Below are positions 1-5,278 of a stretch of 5,278 bases of DNA, one piece after another (the first letter of the stretch is position 1; the number at the start of each line of letters is the position of its first letter). The stretch is taken from contig JANWKD010000085.1 in assembly GCA_025451595.1 (NCBI GenBank), positions 1-5,278 on the forward strand, in the 5' to 3' direction. The position numbers were made by a program, and so were the translations under genes. This DNA comes from Candidatus Babeliales bacterium (GTDB lineage: Bacteria > Babelota > Babeliae > Babelales > JANWKD01). The notes under the pieces were generated by a model. It was not told the origin of the DNA. It worked only from the letters and a program-made list of their open reading frames with translations, and ran no database searches.

Positions 1-378
1 CGATACTGGGTCCCAATCGCAAGATTGGGTTAATATCACGGCTTTTAAGCCGTGTGCGGGGTTCATTTGTTTTATTTTCACGTGACAACCGGAAACTGAA
101 ACTATTTGCACAATAGAACCCGGCCCAATAAGCTGATTATCATCTGTTTTTGACAGCCAAACTTCTCCACCTACTTTGACAGAACCATTCTTATATGGAC
201 CTGTCTCTAACAAAACGACAGCCTTTCTTCCAATAAGAGCGTCGGTGTTTGTAGAACTCTGAGGCGAACTATCTTTTCGATTATATATAAACTTAATGCT
301 GATCAGTAGTCCAATAATAAATATTGTAACCCAAAAAAATGCAGCCAAAAAGACAAAGACGACAAAGACGAAAGGCAT
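1..378 (-). CDS. NfeD-like membrane-anchored OB-fold protein, 3' end outside the window
   Basis: An open frame of 126 codons starts at ATG 378-376 and reaches the window edge with no stop. The start is set by a perfect AGGAGG six bases upstream. Residues 3-31 are one hydrophobic membrane segment, 32-47 a polar linker, and 48-105 match the NfeD C-terminal OB-fold: LIGRKAVVL, then NGSVKVGGEVW, then a GSIVQIVSVSG strand. Known NfeD proteins work with stomatin/slipin-type membrane proteins, often encoded next door; any such partner would lie beyond position 1. Short NfeD forms usually have two or more membrane helices, so a single one is a reduced architecture. After about residue 105, where the fold normally ends, the frame continues for some 20 residues through two DNA hairpins. 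That tail is probably not ancestral. The domain call is good; the specific function is unknown. Confidence 0.8.
   Translation of the reverse strand, partial: MPFVFVVFVFLAAFFWVTIFIIGLLISIKFIYNRKDSSPQSSTNTDALIGRKAVVLLETGPYKNGSVKVGGEVWLSKTDDNQLIGPGSIVQIVSVSGCHVKIKQMNPAHGLKAVILTQSCDWDPVS
7..54. repeat. Pair of adjacent hairpins, possible end of a mobile or repeat element
   Basis: Two strong inverted repeats sit 7 bp apart. The first is CCCAATC (12-18), loop GCAA (19-22), GATTGGG (23-29), a 7-bp stem with a GNRA-type loop when read on plus. The second is CACGGCTT (37-44), TT, AAGCCGTG (47-54), an 8-bp near-perfect palindrome. GGG at 8-10 can also pair with CCC at 12-14, so it competes with the first stem. 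These are much more GC-rich than their surroundings and lie in the 3' part of the NfeD-like frame. Subterminal hairpins of this kind are known at ends of IS200/IS605-type elements, in their omega-RNAs, and in REP sequences. No transposase is visible, so the family is not assigned. A plain structured RNA or terminator pair is also possible. Confidence 0.55.
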
Positions 379-384
379 AATTCG

Positions 385-390
385 CCTCCT
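385..390 (-). promoter_or_regulatory. Strong ribosome binding site of the NfeD-like gene
   Basis: On the minus strand AGGAGG lies six bases before the ATG at 378. It is the best Shine-Dalgarno match in the window and fixes the start of this gene, which otherwise has no visible end. Confidence 0.85.
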
Positions 391-417
391 GATATTGAAT
401 AGTGAAATATATTTTTT

Positions 418-445
418 ATTGTATCACATTTAATCATAATTGCAA
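418..445 (-). promoter_or_regulatory. Predicted sigma-70-type promoter of the NfeD-like gene
   Basis: Reading minus, TTGCAA (445-440) is followed after 16 bp by TACAAT (423-418), with TG one base before the -10, an extended -10 arrangement. It would give a leader of roughly 30 nt ahead of the ATG at 378. The -35 lies within the palindrome ATTGCAAT (439-446), which touches a second palindrome, TCAATTGA (446-453). A regulator could bind there, but AT-rich sequence yields such palindromes by chance. Confidence 0.5.
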
Positions 446-495
446 TCAATTGAGCCCTATCTATAAAAGATTCATTTGAAAAATAATTCAATTTG

Positions 496-525
496 TTGTT
501 TTTTACTACAGGCTCTTAGTATTAT
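496..525 (+). promoter_or_regulatory. Possible promoter of the 208-residue exported protein gene
   Basis: TTGTTT (496-501) and TATTAT (520-525) are separated by 18 bp and lie 25 bp before the ATG at 550. Alternative hexamers are nearby (TTGTTG at 493, TATAAA at 523), so the exact pair is uncertain. A promoter somewhere here is expected because the upstream gene is divergent. Confidence 0.35.
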
Positions 526-549
526 AAAGATAGAATTTAAAGGAATTTT

Positions 550-1176
550 ATGAAACTACCATTCATAGCAATAGCTCTCTTTGGCTATCAAATTAATGTA
601 GCTGATCCGCTCACGTTCAATCAAGATCGACCATTATCTACCTTCGAAAATTTCTATGTCTCTGAAATTTATCAACCAACTATGAATCCTTCATTTCTGG
701 GACCACGAATTGTAGAAACACGGCTCATTAGAAAAGCAACTCGACCTCGACAGATATGTCCGACAGATGAAAATTTAGTTTGTGAACAACAACGTTTTGA
801 ACAGAACGTTAAACCAGAAAATGAAAATAGTAGGGCAAAAAAAAGTATCCGATTTACATTCATTAATAGGACCAATATACCAGCGTTGGCGCAAATATAC
901 GTGAGGGATATGAAAGACAACATTGGTTTTTTTGACTATACACTTGATGCGCACAGCCAAAAAAAATTCCTCTTGAAAGAGCTTTATTGGGTTACGCAAA
1001 AGACAAATGACTATAAAATAAACGAGCGATTCCAAATACTAAATCATGGATTGCCAAATAAACTTACTATTGTTGTACCAAATCAAAAAGATCAAACATT
1101 TGATATTGCGCAAGGAAACTATACCATTACCTTATCGCAAATGAGCGATAAAGTAATGGTGAATATTCAACAATAG
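550..1176 (+). CDS. Probable exported protein of unknown family, 208 residues
   Basis: No family is recognised. AAAGGA at 539-544 sits five bases before the ATG and supports this start. Residues 1-18 (MKLPFIAIALFGYQINVA) look like a short, weakly charged signal peptide with possible cleavage after VA. Residues 19-98 are polar and proline-containing with little predicted order; C70 and C78 could form a local disulfide if the protein is exported. From about residue 99 the pattern changes to alternating hydrophobic strands (IRFTFINRT, PALAQIYVRD, GFFDYTLDA, KLTIVVPN, NYTITLS, KVMVNIQQ), suggesting a small beta-sandwich domain of about 110 residues. The reading frame contains two runs of eight A (837-844, 959-966) and one of seven T (927-933). 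The last codons overlap a strong stem-loop, and the TAG is 5 bp from the converging stop. It stands alone as a transcription unit. Confidence 0.8.
   Translation: MKLPFIAIALFGYQINVADPLTFNQDRPLSTFENFYVSEIYQPTMNPSFLGPRIVETRLIRKATRPRQICPTDENLVCEQQRFEQNVKPENENSRAKKSIRFTFINRTNIPALAQIYVRDMKDNIGFFDYTLDAHSQKKFLLKELYWVTQKTNDYKINERFQILNHGLPNKLTIVVPNQKDQTFDIAQGNYTITLSQMSDKVMVNIQQ
1123..1160 (-). terminator. Long stem-loop just past the minus-strand operon, inside a converging gene
   Basis: The arms 1123-1138 and 1145-1160 pair over 16 positions around a six-base loop. In RNA read from minus, the only non-Watson-Crick pair is a U-G wobble (1152/1131); in plus RNA the same position is a C-A mismatch. The stem therefore fits the minus transcript better, where it begins 22 nt after the stop at 1182. 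It is followed by TATAGTTTCC, which is not a clear U-tract, so it may act as a 3'-end protecting hairpin or a weak terminator. It also encodes residues 192-204 of the converging 208-residue protein. The stem is directly visible; the role is inferred. Confidence 0.45.
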
Positions 1177-1179
1177 GCC

Positions 1180-1200
1180 TTTTATTTTTTTATTAATTTT
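1180..1200 (+). other. T-rich tract after the plus-strand stop
   Basis: Just past the TAG at 1174-1176 the plus strand is nearly all T with a few A. It begins about 20 nt after the stem-loop at 1123-1160, too far for a standard intrinsic terminator, with only a weak GGCC palindrome between. It could help release the plus transcript, but it is also the lysine-rich C-terminus of the minus-strand gene, which explains its composition. Confidence 0.25.
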
Positions 1201-2921
1201 CTTAATTCAGGCTTTAAGTTGTAGCCAAATAAAGGGTCAACGTATTGCGAAAGCCATGCCGCCTTTGCTTGAGAAACAGGATCTGACACATAATCCATTT
1301 TAAAATCGGTTGAGTCTGCGAGATAAGACTCAATATTTTTCAAACTAGTAGGAACATATCGATTCAATATGCTTTCTCTCTTTTTATCCAAAGAAATTTC
1401 CACACTTTCAAGCTCTATTTGTTTTTTTATAAAACCGCGCAACCAATAGTTAAATATTTGCTCTTCAGTCATCTCTAGTATCAAATTATCTTTATAAACC
1501 GAACGACTCACTCGATATGAAAGATAACGTTTGTACAATGAATCAAAGGATTGCGAGTGCTTTAAAACGAAATCCTCAATAGCTTTATTCTTTTCTTCTG
1601 TTTTTGTAAGAAAAAATTTCGAAACAAATTCTTTGTAATCTGTAGGAAAACATAAATCGAATGGTCTTGATATTTTATCTGCTTTTACCGGAATATTTAA
1701 TAGATGCCTACGATCAAGATGATATATTTCAACACTTTCTTTAAGATATTTTTGCAATATAAAACTTGGATTTGGCATTAATTGATGCTGCATCATCTCT
1801 TGCGATATAGCTTTAACCGCTTCCATCGGATATTGCAACGGTCGCCAACAAAATGATGCAAAACAAGCAACCGGATCAATGACCCAGGTGCTCAGTAGCG
1901 AATTTCTTAATATTTTTAATATTGGTGGTTTTAATGACCCTAATGGGGGATGTTGATCTATAAATTCACGTACCCCTTTAATAACGGTCGAAGGTGGCAC
2001 TCCATTATCAATACCATTTTGAATACTATCATATTTTTTTTTCGCAAAAATTTTCATGAGTGCCATTGCAATGGATGAGTTTTCAATTCTTTGTAAATTT
2101 TCGGCACTAATAGCAGGATCTATTATTGATGCCACGGCAGATGATAAGTTTTCTTGTTGCAAGATCCCACCCACAACTGCATGTCCAAAAGCTGTTTTCT
2201 CTGCACCAGCATTTAAAATTTTGCCAACGTTATGCAATAAATGCTGCTGTTGCAATTCACATTGACTATAAGGCTCAATTTCATTTTTGCAGATAGTAGA
2301 AATTGTATTTAATTTCTTGTCATTTGGCACCAAAGCATCTTCAATTTTTTGCCCACCCAATGCTTTTACCAATTGTTTTTGTATAAAAAAAAGCTGCCTA
2401 AGATTTGAATAGCTTCGTAAAGATTGTTCTTTAAGACTTTCCAATGGATACTTATTTTGATTATTACATTGTAACTCAAAACAAATTCCCGCATGAATTA
2501 ATTTCTTTTGAAATAACATAACAATATCTAACATTTCACGCGTAAATTGTTCCGGCTCCAAGCAATATACTTTATCCTCATCCCAAGCTGATTTAAAATC
2601 TTGCATTTGATTTGAAAAAAATTGCTTTATCCTGTTTTCATAGCATGGATAAAACTTCCATGGAACTCTTTTTGAGCCGCATTGCTCTATATCTCGAGCA
2701 AAGATATTGAAGTTCTCTAAACTCTCATTAATGAGCAACCCTATTTGCTCGTCAAAAGGCGTTCCCTTATCCGGATTCTGCAAATTCATTCTACAAATTA
2801 GACTATGCAAAGAATCTGTCGCCTTTGAAAAGGCTGATGGATCAACCTTACGATTTTCAGATACTTCTTCCATTGAAAATAAGGAACTGAAGTACAAAAA
2901 AAGTAAAAAAATAAAAAGCAT
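1182..2921 (-). CDS. Exported protein of unknown family, 579 residues
   Basis: No family is recognised. Residues 1-16 (MLFIFLLFLYFSSLFS) are a very hydrophobic signal sequence without the usual basic N-terminus; an in-frame stop lies three codons upstream, so this ATG is the earliest possible start. Its Shine-Dalgarno is weak (AAAG about five bases upstream). The mature part is mostly helical and charged, with 11 cysteines (C43, C81, C93, C120, C147, C152, C211, C221, C353, C358, C424), mostly in the N-terminal half, which would suit disulfides outside the cytoplasm. Residues 232-271 are small and hydrophobic (Gly/Ala-rich), and 333-358 form another apolar patch ending in CFASFC; either might touch a membrane, though neither is a clean transmembrane helix. 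The C-terminus is basic. It starts 17 bp after the GH3 gene stops, so the two are probably co-transcribed. No catalytic motif stands out. Confidence 0.85.
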   Translation of the reverse strand: MLFIFLLFLYFSSLFSMEEVSENRKVDPSAFSKATDSLHSLICRMNLQNPDKGTPFDEQIGLLINESLENFNIFARDIEQCGSKRVPWKFYPCYENRIKQFFSNQMQDFKSAWDEDKVYCLEPEQFTREMLDIVMLFQKKLIHAGICFELQCNNQNKYPLESLKEQSLRSYSNLRQLFFIQKQLVKALGGQKIEDALVPNDKKLNTISTICKNEIEPYSQCELQQQHLLHNVGKILNAGAEKTAFGHAVVGGILQQENLSSAVASIIDPAISAENLQRIENSSIAMALMKIFAKKKYDSIQNGIDNGVPPSTVIKGVREFIDQHPPLGSLKPPILKILRNSLLSTWVIDPVACFASFCWRPLQYPMEAVKAISQEMMQHQLMPNPSFILQKYLKESVEIYHLDRRHLLNIPVKADKISRPFDLCFPTDYKEFVSKFFLTKTEEKNKAIEDFVLKHSQSFDSLYKRYLSYRVSRSVYKDNLILEMTEEQIFNYWLRGFIKKQIELESVEISLDKKRESILNRYVPTSLKNIESYLADSTDFKMDYVSDPVSQAKAAWLSQYVDPLFGYNLKPELRKLIKK

Positions 2922-2938
2922 ATATCTTTAAATAATTA

Positions 2939-4627
2939 TTACGAAGCTATTCGTATTGGCAGTTTACCGTTGGGATCTACTTTTCCGCAAATAACATCGA
3001 CCGCAGCTTGCTGCGCACATACATCATTTTCATACGCCATTATGATGGCATCAATATTATAATTGTCAAATAATTGCAAGCTATACGGAGTTCCCAATAG
3101 TACTAAAATTATTCTTTTTTGATTTTCTTTTAACGGTTGAATGATATCAAAAAACTCATCTGATATGCCATAATTTTGACTCGCAAACTTATTTATTTCA
3201 AAAATAGGAATAATTATTGTTTCAAAATCACGTAAATAATCGATAATCGCTTGAATATTTGTTGCAATGTGTTCTTTGGCACAAGAAAGCTTGGCAATAG
3301 AAGCCGGTAAGTGAGCTATAAAAGCATTTGGCTGCTCTATACTAAACATATTTTCAAGCGTCTTAATTTGTATACACGCAACTCGTTCAACACTTTTAAT
3401 TGGTATAATATTATTATGATTTCTTACTAACGTAATTGAAGATTCGAATAATAGTTTTTTCAAATTCTCTGCTTGCACACTATTTATTTTGTTTTCTATT
3501 GATTCAGTTTCTATTTGGACTTGTCTGCCTTGCTTTTCTTTCACCTGTAAGATACGTACTACTTTTGAATCGATATCCTTTTCTAATAAAATACCAGCTT
3601 GAACAGCTTGTTCTACTGCATCAATAGTTTCCTGCACGTCAATAGGGCAAAGTAAAATATCCGCTCCAGCTAACAATGCTTTTACTGCGACTTGCCCTAT
3701 ACTGTAATACTTTGTGATTCCTTTCATACCCAAGCCATCCGTAACAATAAGTCCATTAAACCCTAACTGCTCACGTAACAAACGAGTACATACAGCATGA
3801 GACAACGTTGCTGGAACATTATCAGCATCTAATGCAGGAACGCAAAGATGTCCAACCATAATAGCATCAACGCCAGATTTAATTACTTGCTTAAACGGCA
3901 ACAACTCTACTTCTTCTAATCGTTCAATTGAATGATTAAGAACGGGCAAATCTTCATGGGAATCTACTGCTGTATCGCCATGGCCTGGAAAATGCTTGGC
4001 GCATGTCAAAACGCCAGAATCCTGCATCCCTTTTATATATAAACAACTATTTTGTGCAACAAGTACTGCATCATCGCCAAAAGAACGATTATGAATAACA
4101 GGATTTTTACCATTATTATTAACATCTACCACCGGCGCAAAATTAATATCAATACCAAGCAGCTTACATTGACGACCGATTTCCTTACCTAATTCATAAA
4201 TCAATTTCTTATCTTTAATAGCCCCGAGCGTCATATTTCGCGGAAAGCGTATAGCATCAGTGATGCGCATTTGTAAACCCCATTCAGCATCAATGCCAAT
4301 GAGCAAAGGAATATTCGATAATAATTGGTAATAGTTAATTGATGTTGCAATATTTTTTAATGTATTATCGTATAAAAAAATTAAACCACCAATATGATAA
4401 TGTTGAATGAGATATTCGATATACTCAGAATTTAATGTATACGGCGATAATAAAGCTAGGCTATTAGAATCACTCCCCGTATCTGCATTCGTAGTTGCCA
4501 CCATGCATAATTGACCAATTTTTTCTTTCAACGAAAGCTCTGATACGACTTTTTGTAGATTTTGTATGTCTTGACCTACTAGTTGTGAAAAACAGATAGA
4601 TAAAAAAAATAATATACTAATTCGCAT
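2939..4627 (-). CDS. nagZ: Exported glycoside hydrolase family 3, NagZ-type beta-N-acetylhexosaminidase
   Basis: Removes terminal beta-N-acetylglucosamine-type residues with retention, probably in the periplasm or outside the cell. A signal peptide spans residues 1-18 or so (MRISILFFLSICFSQLVG). The TIM-barrel domain covers about 25-365 and holds the NagZ signature KHFPGHG (211-217) followed by DSH (222-224), the Asp-His acid/base pair typical of NagZ rather than of beta-glucosidases. The expected nucleophile is D297 in VTDGLGMKGI. Likely sugar contacts are D113 (GIDAEWG), R181 (NRSFGDD), K211 and H212. Residues 398-562 form the GH3 C-terminal alpha/beta domain, ending in the usual GKLPI motif. 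Gram-negative NagZ of the E. coli kind is cytoplasmic and single-domain; this two-domain exported form is more like Bacteroidetes and Bacillus enzymes. AGGAG four bases before ATG 4627 fixes the start. Substrate (peptidoglycan fragments, chitin or host glycans) cannot be read from sequence. Confidence 0.93.
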   Translation of the reverse strand: MRISILFFLSICFSQLVGQDIQNLQKVVSELSLKEKIGQLCMVATTNADTGSDSNSLALLSPYTLNSEYIEYLIQHYHIGGLIFLYDNTLKNIATSINYYQLLSNIPLLIGIDAEWGLQMRITDAIRFPRNMTLGAIKDKKLIYELGKEIGRQCKLLGIDINFAPVVDVNNNGKNPVIHNRSFGDDAVLVAQNSCLYIKGMQDSGVLTCAKHFPGHGDTAVDSHEDLPVLNHSIERLEEVELLPFKQVIKSGVDAIMVGHLCVPALDADNVPATLSHAVCTRLLREQLGFNGLIVTDGLGMKGITKYYSIGQVAVKALLAGADILLCPIDVQETIDAVEQAVQAGILLEKDIDSKVVRILQVKEKQGRQVQIETESIENKINSVQAENLKKLLFESSITLVRNHNNIIPIKSVERVACIQIKTLENMFSIEQPNAFIAHLPASIAKLSCAKEHIATNIQAIIDYLRDFETIIIPIFEINKFASQNYGISDEFFDIIQPLKENQKRIILVLLGTPYSLQLFDNYNIDAIIMAYENDVCAQQAAVDVICGKVDPNGKLPIRIAS

Positions 4628-4631
4628 ACTA

Positions 4632-4636
4632 CTCCT
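4632..4636 (-). promoter_or_regulatory. Ribosome binding site of the GH3 gene
   Basis: Minus-strand AGGAG lies four bases before the ATG at 4627 and supports the start that includes the signal peptide. By contrast, the downstream partner at 2921 has only a weak site, which suggests lower or coupled translation of the second gene. Confidence 0.7.
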
Positions 4637-4662
4637 ACAATTTTTAACTAAAAAACAGTAAA

Positions 4663-4692
4663 ATATTAGTTCATATTAAACCTAACATTGAA
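4663..4692 (-). promoter_or_regulatory. Possible promoter of the GH3 operon
   Basis: On minus, TTCAAT (4692-4687) and TAATAT (4668-4663) are 18 bp apart, about 36 bp before the ATG at 4627. The -10 is good, the -35 is poor. A promoter must lie close by because the gene on the other side is divergent and the spacer is only 82 bp. The plus-strand gene may use TATTAA (4674-4679) in the same region, so the two promoters probably overlap. Confidence 0.35.
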
Positions 4693-4709
4693 AAAAGAGT
4701 TAGTCATTA

Positions 4710-5278
4710 ATGAAGATCATTATTTTTTCCTTACTATTTTCTTTTCCTACTATAGTCAAAACCATGCAACCTTTTCCAGAAAATATACGCCATGAAAAAG
4801 CTCTTCAGGCGCTCGAAGATAATAATCAAATAGAAGCTCATAATTTACTTGCGCAAAATGTATCCATGCCGATTTCTTTTTTCAAACATGAACGGCCAAA
4901 TCCATTAAATATTAATGATGGTAGCTTAAAACATCATATTCCTTCTTTGGCTGTATTAGCGGAAACCTATTTTAAAATAGGTAATTATACAAAAGCATAT
5001 AGTCTTTCCAATGTAGTATTGAATACAAATATCGGAAATAAGAATATAGTTGATTGCCAAAATCAGATATTCAATCTCATTAAGTTACTTTCAAAACAAG
5101 GCAATAAGCCTTCAAAGCTTATATATATCGATCATTTATTTTCTCAAGACAGGATCAATAAAGCTTTAAAAGAACTTGCTGAGATTCAAAAATATATTTT
5201 ATGGGATGACTTACCTGATCTGAAATATAAAACCTATCAAAGACTATTAAAAGAAGCTGAAAATTACCTTGACAATCC
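4710..5278 (+). CDS. Exported TPR-like helical protein, 3' end outside the window
   Basis: An uninterrupted frame of 189 codons plus two bases begins at ATG 4710 and leaves the window. Residues 1-18 (MKIIIFSLLFSFPTIVKT) form a signal peptide with a basic residue at position 2. Using the next Met (19) would remove it, so the first ATG is preferred although the Shine-Dalgarno is weak (AAGAG, about ten bases away). Residues 79-104 (LAETYFKIGNYTKAYSLSNVVL core) fit the two-helix tetratricopeptide pattern, with small residues at the turn and Y/A packing positions. Residues 27-50 look like another degenerate helix pair, and 143-189 are further amphipathic helices. TPR folds bind proteins or peptides, so an extracytoplasmic scaffold or adaptor is likely; no enzymatic motif is seen. 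It is divergent from the GH3 gene across 82 bp and may share its control. Family unknown. Confidence 0.8.
   Translation, partial: MKIIIFSLLFSFPTIVKTMQPFPENIRHEKALQALEDNNQIEAHNLLAQNVSMPISFFKHERPNPLNINDGSLKHHIPSLAVLAETYFKIGNYTKAYSLSNVVLNTNIGNKNIVDCQNQIFNLIKLLSKQGNKPSKLIYIDHLFSQDRINKALKELAEIQKYILWDDLPDLKYKTYQRLLKEAENYLDN

Noticed and set aside
303..491. Minus-strand 62-residue open frame
   Set aside because: It overlaps the NfeD-like gene on the same strand in another frame and covers its promoter. It has no good ribosome binding site of its own.
672..1035. Two minus-strand frames of 83 and 86 residues opposite the 208-residue gene
   Set aside because: Their hydrophobic composition is what the complement of a lysine- and asparagine-rich AT-biased gene gives. 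No start signals or family resemblance.
1106..1113. Palindrome TTGCGCAA as a regulator site
   Set aside because: It is inside coding sequence, isolated, and short enough to arise by chance.
1160..1200. Standard intrinsic terminator for the plus-strand gene
   Set aside because: The strong stem ends about 20 nt before the T-rich stretch, and the only closer pairing is a very weak GGCC palindrome, so the usual stem-plus-U-tract layout is missing.
2056..2265. Plus-strand 69-residue cysteine-rich frame
   Set aside because: The cysteines come from reading the complement of Gln/Ala codons in the 579-residue gene. No ribosome binding site.
2707..2931. Plus-strand 74-residue frame
   Set aside because: It is the complement of the signal peptide and N-terminus of the 579-residue protein, with a poly-lysine tail arising from the T-rich signal-peptide codons.
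3436..3627. Plus-strand 63-residue hydrophobic frame
   Set aside because: It lies wholly inside the well-supported GH3 gene on the opposite strand.

Overview
The window is AT-rich bacterial DNA, densely packed, with five protein genes and no tRNA, rRNA or CRISPR array. At least three of the five proteins, and probably a fourth, start with an export signal. The first one starts with a membrane anchor. Short lysine- and asparagine-rich proteins, homopolymer A/T runs in coding sequence, and several exported proteins of no recognisable family suggest a reduced, host-associated lineage. Candidatus Dependentiae (TM6) is my best guess, but this rests on style rather than on a marker gene.

Layout. 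Positions 1-378 (minus) hold a membrane-anchored NfeD-like OB-fold protein. It has a clear start and a strong ribosome binding site but no stop before the window edge, and its last ~20 codons run through two back-to-back hairpins (12-29 and 37-54). These look like the end of a repeat or mobile element lying in the natural 3' end of the gene. Positions 379-549 are a divergent promoter region. A 208-residue, probably exported unknown protein follows on plus (550-1176). Its stop is 5 bp from the stop of the converging minus-strand pair.

The minus-strand pair is transcribed from about 4627 down to 1182. First is an exported two-domain glycoside hydrolase family 3 enzyme of the NagZ (beta-N-acetylhexosaminidase) type (4627-2939) with its catalytic residues intact. 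After a 17-bp gap comes a 579-residue exported, cysteine-containing protein of unknown family (2921-1182). The short gap suggests co-transcription and perhaps a shared job on amino-sugar polymers outside the cytoplasm. Just past the stop of this pair is a 16-position stem-loop (1123-1160) that also codes for the C-terminus of the converging 208-residue protein.

An 82-bp spacer (4628-4709) separates the GH3 gene from a divergent plus-strand gene. That gene starts at 4710 and runs off the right edge. It encodes an exported, helical protein with at least one TPR-like hairpin.

Most promising for follow-up are the hairpin pair at the left edge, the coding stem-loop in the convergent overlap, and the GH3/unknown exported pair.
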